This document shows positions 22,256-35,354 of a DNA stretch of 64,000 bases, piece by piece. Numbering within the stretch: the first letter of the stretch is position 1; each line of letters starts with the position of its first letter. The stretch lies in assembly GCF_041146795.1 (NCBI RefSeq), contig NC_135170.1, positions 28,941,533-29,005,532 of the forward strand, in the 5' to 3' direction. The notes beneath the pieces were generated by a model, which made no database searches, had not been told where the DNA came from, and was given only the letters and a program-made list of their open reading frames with translations. This DNA is from Maylandia zebra (taxonomy: Eukaryota; Chordata; Actinopteri; Cichliformes; Cichlidae). Made by a program: the position numbers and the translations under genes.

Positions 22256-22692
22256 AGAAATACTGATAGTTTAGTGTTTTGTAAAGGTTTGTTCTGTAAT
22301 TAAACTTTAGGTTTTTTAATCATGAACTAAACTGCTTGTAATAAGTTTACTGGGGCACTTACAAAGACGTATATGCTGCATCAACTGGGTAAGCTATAAA
22401 AGCAATCTTGAAGGACTGAAGGAATGTGGAGTACACACAGATGTGTGTAATAAAAAAGCAGGCGTTAGTAACTGCTGACTTCCACTGAATTGTGTGTGTT
22501 TCACTGTACTACTATTGTGTGTATTGGTTGTAGGTCAGAGTTTTCTAACTTGGGATATTTCAAGAGAACAGAGTTCAATCTTATTATAATTACTAACAAA
22601 TATGATTTCTCTCTACCTTGGTAAGCATATTTCTGCTGTGAAAATGAAAGAGACCCTTCATTATAGAATTGTGTATTGTTTTTAGTTTTCTT
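22256..22692. other. Intergenic, nothing recognised
   Basis: AT-rich sequence between two repeat remnants. The 76-codon reverse-strand frame at 22501-22731 shows no similarity. Confidence 0.65.
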
Positions 22693-23330
22693 ATTGCTGT
22701 ACACACTCACTGGCCACCTTGTTATGTACACCTGTTCAGCTGCTCGTTAATGCAAGTATCTAATCAGCTCATCAGATGGTAGCAACTTAGTCTATTTAGG
22801 CAGATATACATGATCAAGATGACCTACTAAAGTTAAGTTAGTTAATCAAGCGTAAGATTGGGGAAGGAAGTAAATTTGAATGTTTCTTGGTTGCTGCTGC
22901 AGGAGATGCTGATGTGAGTATTTCAGAAACTGCTGATCTACTGGGATTTTTCACACACACTCATCTCGAGAGTTTAGACAGAGCGGTCTGAAAAAGAGAA
23001 AATATCCACTGAGCAGCAGTTCTGTGGGCAAAAATATCTTGTTGATACCAGACGTCACGGGAGAATACCCTCAATACATTGAGCTAATAGGAAGGCGATG
23101 GCAACTCAAGTGATCACCAAATCAAGCGATGCATAACACATAACACATCAAACTTGGAGGCAGATGGGCCACAACAGTAGAAGACTAGACTGAGTGCCAC
23201 TCCTGCCCATGAAAAACAGGGAAGCATGGCTACAATTCGGGCAACAGAAGATTGGCCTGATGAGTCTTGTTTACTGCTGAAACTTTCACATGGTAGGGAC
23301 AGACTCTGATATAAACATTATTTATCAATG
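22693..23330 (+). pseudogene. Decayed Tc1-like transposase copy
   Basis: The left end ACACTCACTGGCCACCTTGT plus GTACACCTGTTCAGCTGCTC matches a widespread fish Tc1/mariner family. Downstream, a broken frame still reads SISETADLLGF (helix-turn-helix region), later the equivalent of KREN..SS..FCG, then QMG, and EDW..DESC before the catalytic region is lost. Stops and indels abolish coding. Right end not located. Confidence 0.7.
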
Positions 23331-25690
23331 GTTTAGATTAATGGTGTTCAACTCAACTCAAACAGTCACAAGCCAAAGTTGATGAGTCCAGCTACTACAG
23401 ATAAAGAGAGAAAACTCACCCAACACAGTGGAAACGTGTAAAACATGTTTACGAGTCAATTTCAATGTCCAATAAGTTTGGCTTTAAAATTCCAGGAACT
23501 GCTTCAGGCCCACAAACAAGTGAGACGTCATTGCAGAAAATATACTCAAAGTGTACCAGTATTAAAGGAAAACCAAGAATAACATAGGAAACAAAGACAA
23601 ACTCCAGATAAAAAAAGACAATAAATAAGTGTTTTAAATTTCCACGAAACAGCTGAACCCTCTTCTGATGAAGAAAAAAAACACAACGAAGTGCATTTGA
23701 TGAACTCTTTTATTGAGTGTAAGTAGGTTAGTGTACATGAATAAATCCGAAACAACCATTAGGCTGTACAAAATATTTAAACTTATGTTTCTTTCCTTCT
23801 TTTAGATGTATTTATTTGCTTGGCACTATGAATAAATAAGACAAACTTAGGCAACCATTCTAAAAAGGGCTGAACATATTTTAATGAAACTGTGCCAAGG
23901 TAGGTTTTAACAGTTGTGACAAACAGCAACCTATTGTACATTTATACAGCCATAAAAAAAGACTTCTGTGAATTCATGAGAGATGAGCTGTTATTTTACT
24001 TCCCATTTTCAATATGAGAGTTTTTCACTCTGTCTTTGATGAACGATCTCTCGGCACATGATTGCTGGATTTCCCTGCCTGGAAACCCCACATTGTTTTG
24101 TTTGCATCTTCAAGTGTAACAATACCAATGTGAACAACAGCTCTGCCGCCGCCTGGATTCCCAAGGGCCCAATTGCAAATACATGACAACAGAGAGAGAC
24201 GGCAAAACAAACAAAGGAAGGAGGTATATTCTAGATCACTAAGTCTCTGCCATGCTGTCACACTCGGTTACTTTCTGTCTTGTGTATATTTGGTTAGCCT
24301 TGAGGATAGGAAATGAACACAGGCTGGTTTGAGGAGATGAGGGGGTGTTACGATGTAGAGCTATTACCGACAGCAGCTGCTGACTCAGCTGTCTCAGGAA
24401 GCAACTGTCACCCTTCAATTCTGGACCGCAGCCAGTCAATCTGGAGAATCAATGAAGCTGTATGTGTGGTGGCTGCTGTGTGTGTCTGAGAGAGAGAGAG
24501 TGCTAAAAATGATGACACTCTGACAAGCAGGTGAAAAAATGAAGCCATTAATTTCTACAGCATCACAGGGGATTTCTCAGATTATATTCAGCTACAACTG
24601 AAAAGCAAACTCTGGAATTTTTCAAATTAAGTCATAGGTAAAGAATACATCTTTACAATTAATGTACTGGATTTAAAAAAAAAATCATGTTTAAGAAGGA
24701 AGTATTCATCAATGTATAGCTGATAGACTATCTGATAGTTCCTCCTTCTTCTTCTTTTATTTTTTTTGTTTGAATTAAAAACACGGAAAGAACTGAATTA
24801 CTTAAATGTTAAAGGTTTTTCTACATTATTTTCACAGCATTTTCAGACCAGTAGTTGAAAGACAGTATTTCACATGCAGTAACCTATGAATATATGGATT
24901 TTGGTACTTCTTATTTATCTATGAGATAAATAAAGTAGCTATGATACAATTAAAATGAAGAAGTGTTTGTTCTTCAGTGATGAGCAACTGTTCACTTGAT
25001 GTTACCGTATTCTTTATTTAGTGTCACACAATAATGTGTGGCTCTCTGTTAGATGGCTCCCCGAGGCCACACTGTCCTCTAATTATTTGTGGCAGGTTTA
25101 TCTTTGGTCTCTGCCACCTCCTGTTTGTCTCAGCCTCTCAGACCACAGCCTGTTAAATTGATAATAAAGAAACATTTAGTCAAGTACGGGGCAGTTTAGT
25201 TTCAGAAAAGTACATTTAAATATTCATTTAAGCCCTTATACTAAAAATACAGACAGCTATGAATGATGCAAACAATATATACGGGTTTTTTTTTTTAAGT
25301 TTCTTTCGCTTTGTTGTTGCTGTTTTTAGAACGTTATGCTAAATTCTCACCAGCAGGTGTCGCCATTCTTCAATTTGTGGGAGACTTATTATCGTGTGGG
25401 AGATTAAGCAAAATCTAACCAACGGATCTGCACGTATAATGTGCAGCAGAGAAGAGCTCTGATTATTATTGTTATTTCCTTTTGTATTTTTGGTTCTTAG
25501 GCAGGCGATCTTTACATCCAATATGTACCGTGACCCAAAGCATTGTTCCAAAGTTGAAATTAAACGCCGTGTTGAGTACCCTAGCTATAAAATCGGACTC
25601 GATGAAACATGCACATAAAATAACAAATCTGAAGTTTCAACATGGAGAACACAGCTGTAACTGATTTATTTTATGTGTGTATTTACTAAA
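23331..25690. other. Upstream flank of stat5, no gene recognised
   Basis: About 2.4 kb before the inferred stat5 first exon. It contains a perfect STAT palindrome TTCCAGGAA at 23490-23498. Open frames (for example 24025-24261 and 25339-25551 on the reverse strand) have no recognisable similarity. Confidence 0.6.
23490..23498. promoter_or_regulatory. Perfect palindromic STAT site TTCCAGGAA
   Basis: TTCCNGGAA palindrome about 2.3 kb upstream of the inferred stat5 first exon. A single match of this stringency is expected by chance at about this frequency, so function is only possible. Confidence 0.35.
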
Positions 25691-25800
25691 TGTCAAAACG
25701 CTTTCAGAACCTCCCGAAATCCGTCATCAGGGCAGAAATCAGTAGAAACTGTTACTCTTGACAGACGTGCAAGAACCGCCGGAAGTGGGTGGTTTGTCAG
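25690..25800 (+). promoter_or_regulatory. stat5: Probable stat5 promoter
   Basis: CpG-containing stretch before the candidate non-coding exon, with an ETS/GABP-type site CCGGAAGT at 25779-25786 and no obvious TATA box. Inferred from position and composition only. Confidence 0.45.
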
Positions 25801-25812
25801 CGAGCGAGAAAT

Positions 25813-25852
<40 letters not shown>

Positions 25853-26004
25853 GGAGAGATAGAAAGAGAGAGCGCGCAGTGAACTGTGAAGCGAACTGTT
25901 GGGAACTGACTGACGGAGAGGTCCATGTTGTAGGTTGCACACGTCTCTGCAGCCTCACCCCACATTTTATGAAAAAGGACAGCAACTTCAGTCGATCCAC
26001 AGAG
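25801..26004 (+). other. stat5: Probable stat5 non-coding exon 1 (5' end approximate)
   Basis: GC-rich leader-like sequence ending in a strong donor, CACAGAG|GTGAGT, with GT at 26005-26006. It lies on the same strand as stat5 and upstream of it, with no other gene between. It includes a (CA)17 repeat, a two-codon upstream ORF (25925-25933) and a second ATG at 25969 open to the exon end. If joined directly to 62403, that second frame overlaps the stat5 start codon out of frame. Assignment to stat5 is inference, since the intron would be about 36 kb. Confidence 0.5.
25816..25849. repeat. (CA)17 microsatellite in the inferred stat5 leader
   Basis: Thirty-four bases of uninterrupted CA, followed by GA-rich sequence. 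It accounts for the HTHTHT and VCVCVC frames. Confidence 0.97.
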
Positions 26005-26400
26005 GTGAGTGTGACAGTTTAATTCGCTTGAATGTGCTTCTTTTTCTCCCCCCGAAGAGGTGAATGTCCTCGCCTTGTCCCACTGAAGGTGCCCGTTGCG
26101 AAAGAATATTGTGACAGCGCTTTGTAAACAAACTGCGAGTGCGGCAGCGCTTCTCCGTCTGCAGACGTTGTGAATCAATTTGGATGGCAGTGATATGAAT
26201 TGTGCTGGAGTAGGCTACTTTTCCACATTTTATTTTATTTTTTAATTTTTGGGGCTTTATTAACGCGGATGAATCAACAGGCAGGTCCCCCTGCGCGCGC
26301 GAACATTCCCAGTAATATTTCTAAATTCGGGCTGACAGCGTCTCTGTCGAGCCAGTGAGTTTGCTGTCATCTTGACCTACTACTCAGCATATTATCTCTG

Positions 26401-26415
26401 CCCCCCCCCCCCCCT
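26401..26415 (+). repeat. Poly-C tract (15 C)
   Basis: Fifteen C on the + strand, 0.4 kb after the inferred stat5 exon 1 donor. It is equivalent to a G run on the other strand. Confidence 0.95.
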
Positions 26416-26576
26416 TTCTTTTTGATGCCTGTATATTGTTAAAGGTGTAAAGCTCTATTTATGGCAAGCAACCATTTCATCTTCGCTGCTGTAATGGCAG
26501 GCTTTGACGCGCGGTCATGGTTAGCTTTAAGTTTTGTCTATGGTCAACTATCCCTTCCAGCCTCGCATATATTACT

Positions 26577-27012
26577 GAGCAAAAAAAAAAAGTCTTGAGC
26601 TACCCCTCATTTCTTTAAGCTGTTGTTTTTTTTTTTGTTTTTTTTTTTAAGGAAATGGGTGAAGCAATTTCCTGAAACGTGCAAACATAAATGGAATCAC
26701 AGTGCATAAGACATAAGGCAAAAAGAAAACAAAACCCCCCCAGCAAAAACAGTTCTGAGTTTGAAAGTCAATATTTGGTATGATCATCTTTATTCGTCAA
26801 CACAGCCTGAACTCTCTTAAGCAGCTTTCTTTTTATTTCTTTACATAGTATTGAGGAGTAATTCTCCAAGCTTCTCGAAGACTATTCCAAAGCTTTTCTT
26901 TGAATGTTGGCTGCCTTTTTGTTCCATTCTCTTAGAAGATGATCCCACACTGCGTAAATAATGTTGATGTCCACGATCTCGGGATTCCAATCCATGACTG
27001 ATAGTGTTCCAC

Positions 27013-27044
<32 letters not shown>

Positions 27045-27690
27045 ATTCAGGTATGCTTTTACTGCATTGGCAGTGTATTTGGGATCATTGTCATGTTCAA
27101 AAATGAAGCATTTTCCAGTCAGATGCAATCCAGATGGTATTGCATAGTGGATCAAAATCTGATGATGACATAATTCCCATTAATTTTGACAAGATCCCCA
27201 GCACCACTGGTTTAAATGCAGTGCCAAACCATGACTTATCCTCCACCGTGCTTTCCTGATGTCTGTGGACACTTCACACATCATCTGCTTTCAGTAATTT
27301 TTTTTACGCCTGTCATGCCTTTTATCTTGCACTTATCTGTTTTCCTCAAATTTTTTTAAGACACACTGCACACCACATAGAGATATACCAAGTTTATAGC
27401 TAATAGCTCTTTGGGAATCAACTTGTTGGTGTTGAAGAAAGAAAAAAGTGGGATTAAACTTTAGGCACTTTGCTAGTAACAAAGTACCCAAAGGTATAAT
27501 TTAACTAAGTTGTTTGTTATGTGTAGATGCAACACTGGTTCATCCCTTGAGTTAGGTGCCTTTTTATGCTTGAATGATTAATAGGTCAGTGTTAAGTGGC
27601 TTAAAAAACAAAAAAAACAACAACACATTACTTTGAAAATGGTCAGATGCAAGGACTAGATTGAAAATAGGTGAAAGAGCTGCTCCGTAA
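26577..27690 (-). pseudogene. Tc1-like transposon copy A, broken transposase
   Basis: The left end (AAGTCTTGAGCTACCCCTCA then TTTCTTT, 26590-26616) is a Tc1-type terminal repeat. The minus strand encodes a broken DDE transposase: a 104-codon frame at 26841-27155 keeps GKCFIFEHDNDPKYTANAVK, the catalytic-core segment around the second aspartate. A (TG)13 repeat sits inside the coding region and replaces the sequence after YLNRK. The right terminal repeat was not found. A related copy lies at 53833-55020 in the same orientation. Confidence 0.75.
27013..27038. repeat. (TG)13 microsatellite inside Tc1-like copy A
   Basis: Dinucleotide repeat within the decayed transposase sequence, likely grown after the element died. 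Confidence 0.95.
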
Positions 27691-28680
27691 CATAAGTGCT
27701 CTATGCCAGCTTTGTACTAACTGCCATATTCACATAAAAATTGAGTTACAAATTTAAAAGGTGCAAGGACATTTTGAGCGTGCCTCCATAATTCATTTCA
27801 GCTCTCCCAATTGTTGCTGTCAAACAGAACATTTTGTCACTGTTTGCTTTTCCTGTTGATATTTAATTTCCCAAAAGCATGAAAGGATAGTGCTTAAAGG
27901 TCAAAACAAAGCTGCCAAAGGAATGCCTTCTGTACCAAGTCTACAGTTTGTGCGTCTTACAAACAACATTAAAATATCACTGTTTCTTTGTTGTATTTGT
28001 GTCATTTTCAAGAACTGCAGATGAGCTTAGCTGCAAAGATTATACCATCCCCTTATCTTTTGTCACTTTGTTGCTCCAGTAAGACCTCATAATATTTGCC
28101 TTCGATAAACCTGTAACATTTTTTTTCTTGACAACTGGGATGACATTGCCTTTGCTTCTTGTGGCTCGGAGTAATTGAGCCTTGTGATAATGCCACCATC
28201 CTTCTGTGATAATGTCTTCTGGAAGACGCTATGACTTCTCTTTGACTTCTCTCATCTCAATACAGCAGCAGGAGTTGGTAGCTTGTGCCTCATTTTAATT
28301 TAGAAATTGGCTCGAGGTGATTTTTTTAGAATCAGTTGGTGAAAGAGCAGCTGTTGTCATAATTGTTTAGCTCGTTTTAGCTCCTTTGCATTTGGGAAAG
28401 AACAATTTCAAAACATAACCCTAAAGGCAGGGAAGTGGAGATATGAATTGTTTATGTTTATAATTTGTGGGTGTTTTGGTATTTCATATGTTGTTGATGT
28501 TTACACCTCTCAGTGTATGACTCAAGACTATTTTCCTTGTCATTTTTAGTTTTATTATTATTATTATTATTATTATTTCTATTAATTGTAATATTTTTAG
28601 CCATTTTTCCATTTCTGCTCTTTCAGTCATGGAAAAAAATTCAATCAGTCTGCAGGAAATAGTGGTCAGTATTTTTAGCC
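27691..28680. other. stat5 intron, no feature except an ATT repeat
   Basis: Nothing recognised apart from an (ATT)n run at about 28553-28576. Confidence 0.65.
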
Positions 28681-28689
28681 TTTAACCCT

Positions 28690-29060
28690 GTTGGCAAGAA
28701 CTGTGCTATGCTGCCTGCTCCCTACATTGCTCCTGTGCATTGTGCATAGGAATGGAAGTTTTTCCTAAGTTTCTTTGGACCCCTCTGTTGGTCTTCCTTG
28801 GTCTCTTGTGTTCTGGGGGCCTCTGGATGTCTGGAGTTTTGATCTCCTCCACACCTGCTTCACGCCCTGGAGGACGGGGCTGTGGCCCCCCCACACCCTC
28901 TAGCAGATTATTACATGAAGGAACCTTAAAAAAACAAAAAACAAGCGCGTCCATGCTCACAGGTGTACACACGGGTGATCACACCCACAAACTACACCCT
29001 TTTTGGCTCCTACCTCAAAGCACACTGTGTTCTGTTGATCTTATGTGCTGCACAATAATG
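28690..29060 (+). repeat. Interspersed repeat of unknown class
   Basis: The stretch AGGACGGGGCTGTGGCC followed by CTAGCAGATTATTACATGAA and a CACACGGGTGATCACA tail resembles an abundant repeat I recall from cichlid-type genomes. The 110-codon frame at 28740-29072 is low in information and is probably repeat-derived. Confidence 0.4.
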
Positions 29061-32000
29061 TTTAACATTTAGTATTTACTGTCATATTCCCATATATCAT
29101 TGTGATGTTGTTTATTCTATTACTCTTGTTCTCTTCTGCTTGCTTTCTTTTTTCTTTCTCAGCAGGTGATTGATATATGCATTTTTTTTTTCTCTGCCCG
29201 TTCTGTTGGTTTTTGTCTTTTGCCCTTCTCCCCCGTCCCTCTTCTCAGCTGTTTCTCTTTCCCTCTTTCTTTCTCCCCTTCTTTCCCCCAGTCAAGTCTG
29301 TCCCGTATTCAGTAAGTGAAAATAAAATAAACAATAAAAGGTGAATCAAATGGACCATTACGGCAAGGCTGGGATGGTCAGTTTGGTAAAGTAAATCCGT
29401 TGGGCATCTTTCTTTGCCTTTAGACAACAATTCTGATGGCAAAAGAGCCAAACGGGACAGGCCAAAAAAAAAAAAAAAGTTTCTTTGGAAAGGAAGACAT
29501 TCAGTTGACATGGAAATATGGCATGTTGGCCAGGCATGAGTTGGCTGGTACACGCCGTCCCTGACAGGAACCCCTGATGCAAGAGGGATGGCAGCAGGGG
29601 AGACAGGAAAACTCAGTGTTTTGTCCTGTAAGCCAACTGTGCTGTGTGGTCAAAGCATCATTAAGCTTGTCTTTGCCTCTCCCTTTTTCCATCCCCACTT
29701 TCATACAAGTATAGAAAAAACATTAACGTAAGTAGTGAGGTTAGTTAGGAAGGATATCACAAAGGATTTGTTCTAAGCATTGACCTCATGAGTGGCTGGA
29801 AATGAGAATAATAGGGCAGTGGTTTTGATTTGAGTTGGTGAGTCAGAGCTGAGGTGTCAAAGATGTCAATTATACACTAATGATTGTGATAAGCGTGGAG
29901 CTTCTTGTCACTATGAACAGAGGAAGAAAGTGCGCCGAAGAATTACGTGAATGGAAAGAGGGTAAGAAGTTCATTTGCTTGTGATCCAACTGTGTGTCAA
30001 TGAACGTGACCCCAGCCATTTAGTAATGTAGTAATAACAGTTACAGACAAACAGGGATGAGGGGAGATTTAGTGTGAAAGAGAAAGGGGAAACACATTCA
30101 AAGGGAAGTGATCAGGAAGCATGTGGTGACATGCTTGCTAACCACCTCCTCCTTCAGCTGGGCTAACACTAATCCATTAGTCACGTGACCATGAGCTTTT
30201 AGCCCAGTTTAGGTCAGGAGTGCTCTGATCCATCTGTCGAATGGCATTGCTGTTTGTTGGCATCCACAGCATGTACGCTATGATCCCTGCCTGCCTCACA
30301 CAAGACTCATTTGATTTCCATCAGCTAATTACTTCTGCAGGATTTTATCAGCAGTTTCACAACAATTGCCCTCCCATTATCAGTTATTCTTTTGTCTTTC
30401 ATTTTGCCTAACTTAAAATGACTTGTCTTTTCTTCAGTCCTTTGAATAGGTGGGGGGGGAAGAGATGATGGTCAAACCTTGTATGCACGAAGAAACACGA
30501 TAAGGCTCTGGGTTATTATCTCAGTGACACATCAAGAATAGAATGACTACTCGTAAGTTTGCACTGTGCCAAAAAAGGCACTGACAAGTCGTAATAGCAA
30601 GGTACATGCATTGTTTGAATTCCAGTGAATGCAAGCATGCAGTGTAATCTGAGCATACTTCCAATTTTTTGTTTTTATTTTACATTACGTAAGACGATTT
30701 CGAACAGAATTCAATCCAGAATACACCTAACAGATTAATGGTCTGGATTAATCATTTTCTCATGTTTACACAATACTCATTTGGAGGCTAAACACACAGG
30801 AGCAAAAGGCACGTCTGGCACATAAGATTCTAAGTATCCAATTAGTTTTATGTCTCGTGATAGTATATGTTACAAGTGCTGACAAATATATTCCAACTCC
30901 CCCCAAAGTAAATTTATTAGAGTTAGCAAATGTTGCAAGTGTTCAGCAGACATATCCAGACTGTTACTTTTTCAGTAGGGAGACATACACAGCTGAGGGT
31001 TGGCAGCTTAGGAATCCGAGTGAGTAAAAAAGACTTTGACATCAGTGAGCTCTTGTAAATGGATTCTTAACTTGGAGAAAATTGTGTTTGTGGCAAAAAC
31101 CGCAGGAATAACATATAGAAAAATGCAAACCCTTCTCATTGTGCTGCTGCCGTGTTAGTGTAGTTGTTTAAACATGTGAAAGCTTATTGCAATGTTGTCA
31201 CTTGGTATTGATCTCCCACACTGCACAGCTTCTTTTTATGTTTTATGTATGCCTTAGGCTCTGAGTCATGCTTCATTTCTCATGCATGAATTATGTGGAT
31301 GAATAACTTTAGTTGTGCCCTAAAGGACATTGTATCATATGAAGTCTTGAACGCGGAGAGAGGAATAGATGCTTTGTTTAATTATCAAAAATGTGCACTA
31401 AAAATTGTCAATATTTGTGATAAGTAGTGCAATCTTCTGTCGTTTGAATTGGTAAGAAGTGCAAAGGTATGAACATAACCAATATGAGCAAACGAGCAAA
31501 TTAACAAGCGCACATAATAAAACTGATCAAGTTTTCAGTATACTTTGTCCTGACAAATGATGTACAACAGACACAGAATTATACACCAGACCTTTTCATA
31601 TTCTAAAAAGTTTTTATTAAATCTCCGTTTGCAGTCTTAACTGTTTATTTTTGGCAGCAATGCTATTTCTGTTGTGGGTCGTGACCTGATACAGGTGACC
31701 TGCTGGCCTACTTCTAAGAGGAGTATAGATCATCACCCAGAGGACCACTGAAAACATATTTGTATGTATCAGCTGGTTGAATGTCTACATCAGTACTGGT
31801 GCAAAGGAAAAAGACGGTAACTGTATTGGAAATCTCTATTGGGACCAGATAATGCATTTTAATGCAGCAAAGTCTCAGGTAATGTAAAAAAAAAAAAAAC
31901 CCAAACCAACAAAGAAAAGAAACTTCCTCTGTGTCAATATAAAGTCTTGCAGTAAGAATTCAATTGTTTATATCAGTATTACGTAGCATAACATTATTGT

Positions 32001-35000
32001 AGACTCCTTTCTCTGGTGTGATCTGTTATTAAAACTATTATTATTAGATCTGTTATTGTTCTAGTATTAAACTTGGCAAAGACACAATCCTCCTCAGCTC
32101 ATGCTAGGGCTGCCCTTTTTAACATCCCAGCACATATCACTTTAATTAGGTGTCTACCCTGAAATGCATTGTAACCTGAGGCCAGGTGACCGCATCTCTT
32201 ACCACAGAGGAAGCAGACAGCAGACAGGAAAGAAAGTGCCAGGTCTCGGCATGCTGTTAAACATCATTTTTCATGCCTTTTTTTGCCTCTTACAGTCACG
32301 TTTTTGTTGTTGTTGTTGTTGTGTTTTTTTTTGTTTTTTACAACGTTTACAACATCTTGAGAGCTGCTGTTAAGCATGTCATTGCCCGAATTCTGTAGCA
32401 GTTCAAGACCTAAAAGTAAACTCCACTCCACTCGCAGCTACAGTTAAGACAGATCACATAGATCAGCGTTGAAGTGACAATGGCAAGGATAATTAGGCAA
32501 ACTAGGTACACTGCAGCAATCAATTATATTGAATGGCTTATATTGGCATACAGTTAGATAGCACTGGATGATACCTAACTGCTGCTGCCATCACTGCTGT
32601 GTTCAAGCCTATTACAGGCTTGCAGCAAACGAGACATATTGGAAACCCAACTGGTAGCTCACAGATAAAGTTTGTTGGGAAGGAAGAAAATGTTGGAGAC
32701 AAACAGGACAATATACTCGAAGCAGAAAAAAAATTTCTGCTAGTAGATGAAATTATCTTAGCAATTGATTCTACAGTGGCAACACACAGATAGCTTGTGT
32801 ATGCACATGGGAGACACAACATAAGCAATTAAATCAGTTATCATTATTCATGAGCCCCGTTTGAATGCTTTTCTGTGTCTAAGTGTGCATGTGTGTGTGC
32901 TTTGTCCAACTAGATTGAGGTCATGGATGCTTTCTAGTGTCTGGGGAAAGGGCTAACATCTGCACAAGATTACTGTAAGGAGCATTTGATTAAAAAGTGA
33001 TTACAATGATAAAAAAAGAAAAAAAAATTCTCAATTATTGAGGCTTATGTTTCATTTATATTTGATTATATAGTGGATTAAAGTGCGTTGGATTAGAGTA
33101 AAACTAGGTTGAATGTTACATACCGATTTTTACAAAGACCAGATCTCTCTATTATTTAACAGTGTATATGAATTTCGCTGCCTTCTCTGATGTTTTAGCA
33201 TGTTTAAACTATGTAATGTAACATGCATACACCAACAAGAGGGAGAAGTAAATGTTCTCTGTCTCTTTTCTTGCTTGTTGAGTCACTGGCACAGTATAAT
33301 GCAAAGTCGGTCTAGATTTGTAGAGCTGTTATCCTGTATTGATCCTGTGGATTCATCCATGACCACAGCAGAATATCCCTAACAAGCCTTATGGATGAGC
33401 CCTGCATGACATCTCCAGCTAACTCCACCACTCCTACAGCAAAACAAATCATCATTACATAGGTACTTTCGGCGTTTTATTCAAAGAAAGGTTGTGATGT
33501 AGCACATTGCATTCTCGTAATTGCTGGATGTTAGCACAACAAAGATTCACTTCCTCTTTTCTTTTATTTTTGGGCGCTCGTGCCTGTAATATCTGTGACT
33601 TAAAGCAAATGTTTAGCGTGTTAGTTTAGTTTCCACAAAACAAACTGTTGGTATTTAGGTCAAAGAGTGTAACTACATCTATTTAAGATTACATTCATAC
33701 CTTTTCCCAGGCTTGTGTAATGTTTCAATTGAATATTTGGCGAGTATTAACAGAAAAACATACGAGCTTGTAGTCTGTTCGATATAGTTGATAATTAATC
33801 AATGTTTCTGTCCGCTTTTGACCACCTGAGTTAGTCACATGGGTTAGGGGAAGATATTGCACTATGGCTAATGATGTGTGGCAATACCATCAAATCACAT
33901 TTAACACTTTTTTTTTTCGTCATTCTCACATGATCTGTTATCCTTTTTCTTTGCTTTACACAAAGAAAAGCATGAGGCAGTATGTGTATAAACTTTAAAG
34001 CTATGAATTATATATTGACAAATATTCCCTTAGTTACAGGGAATGTAACTGCTGATATTCTCTTCAAAATTTGAAAGGCAACCTACCTATAGAAATGTCC
34101 TCTACATTCACTGAACGGGCATGCAGGACTATGCTGAATTTGTAATGCAGGACACCTTTGTCATTCTACATGTTTTTATTCGGTGTTTCATTTAGTGATC
34201 ACAGATTGCAGATCACATTTTTCTATACTGTTCTTTTCAGTGTAGCTTATACTGAAAACTATCTTCATTCAACAAAGTTGACTAAAGTCTGATGGTCAAG
34301 TGCAATAATGGGGAATGAAGGAATTATTTTGCCCAGCGTAACAGGATTAATCATCTAGCATTTACTGCTGTGATGCTTCTGCAGGCTGGACACTACAGTT
34401 GTATTCTCGTTAGTATTAGGTGACCATGAATATAATCAGGAAGGATGCCATAGAAGGAACCAAAGACGTGCAATGAAACTTAATATGAGATTAGTTGTTG
34501 TATAGATGAGGTATGTCAAGGAGTATTTTAATTATGCATTATCAAACACAATGCAAATGTATAGAATTCACACTGAATTCAGAAAAGTGTGACCGAGTGG
34601 GAGGATATAGTTGTGGTACTCTGTATAACCTCTGTGTCCATGTTTAGCTTATCCAGATAATCCATCTGCCACTACCGTAATCACTCAGACAGCTACCATG
34701 TATACAGGATCGTAAGGTTGATGCCTTTGTTTTTCTTTTTTAATATGGGAGAGGTGAGAGCTCCATCCTGTTTTTCTGTTTCTAAAGGATGGTATTTCTA
34801 TCAAGAGCAGCTCTGCCACATATAGCAGCAGGCCATTGTGATGGTAAATCCCCATATGTCCAAAAAATACTATCAAAATATAGTTATATATTCACAAGAA
34901 AAGGATGGATTTCCTCTGGGAAAACATTATGGCTCATACACTCTTTTCTCTTGCTGACAACAAACAAACACTCCCTCTATTGAGTGTGTCGTGCTTTTTG

Positions 35001-35130
35001 ATAAGCTTAATCAAGAAGCAACATTTTATACTACTTATACAAAAATACTTATGTATTTGTGATTTTTGGTTATGTTTGAATTTAAGATTCAAGAACATTT
35101 AATTATCATTGTCCATCCATCCATCCTTCC
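29061..35130. other. stat5 intron, about 6 kb without recognised features
   Basis: AT-rich non-coding DNA with pyrimidine tracts near 29150-29290 and a (GTT)n run near 32303-32320. Open frames at 29245-29553, 32538-32828 and elsewhere show no recognised family. Confidence 0.6.
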
Positions 35131-35139
35131 TCTTATCCA

Positions 35140-35274
35140 GGAAGTACCTGGAGAGGACTCATGCAAATTCCAGGAGAACACACTAACTCCGCACAGAAAG
35201 GTCCTGGCAAGATAGTGGAGTTGAAATCAGGATCTTCTTGCTGTGCTAGCCACAGTGCCAACGTGCTGCCTAAT
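35140..35274 (-). repeat. tRNA-derived SINE-like remnant
   Basis: Read on the minus strand it begins GGCAGCACGTTGGCACTGTGG then CTAGCACAGCAAGAAGATCC, a decayed version of the tRNA-like head of a fish SINE, followed by GGACCTTTCTGTGCGGAGTT. The internal promoter boxes are degenerate. A short (TCCA)n run precedes it at about 35113-35126. Confidence 0.5.
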
Positions 35275-35299
35275 TGCTTGCAGTGTCACTGGCGCAATA

Positions 35300-35354
35300 T
35301 AATTTAGTAAATTGTGTAATGCATTGCACAACAAACCTGCAGGAGTTCCCAAAC
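35300..35354 (+). pseudogene. LINE reverse-transcriptase fragment, left of hAT insertion
   Basis: The last codons before the hAT element read AGVPK. Joined across the insertion to the sequence after the second target duplication, they resemble the GVPQGSVLGP motif of LINE reverse transcriptases. The hAT insertion therefore split this older element. The 5' boundary is approximate. Confidence 0.5.
35347..35354 (+). repeat. Target duplication tcccaaac, left copy
   Basis: Eight bases identical to 36729-36736, flanking the hAT element. Confidence 0.9.

Noticed and set aside
25673..26178. Overlapping frames with HTHTHT or VCVCVC, up to 161 codons
   Set aside because: Generated by the (CA)17 repeat in the inferred stat5 leader; no conserved protein.
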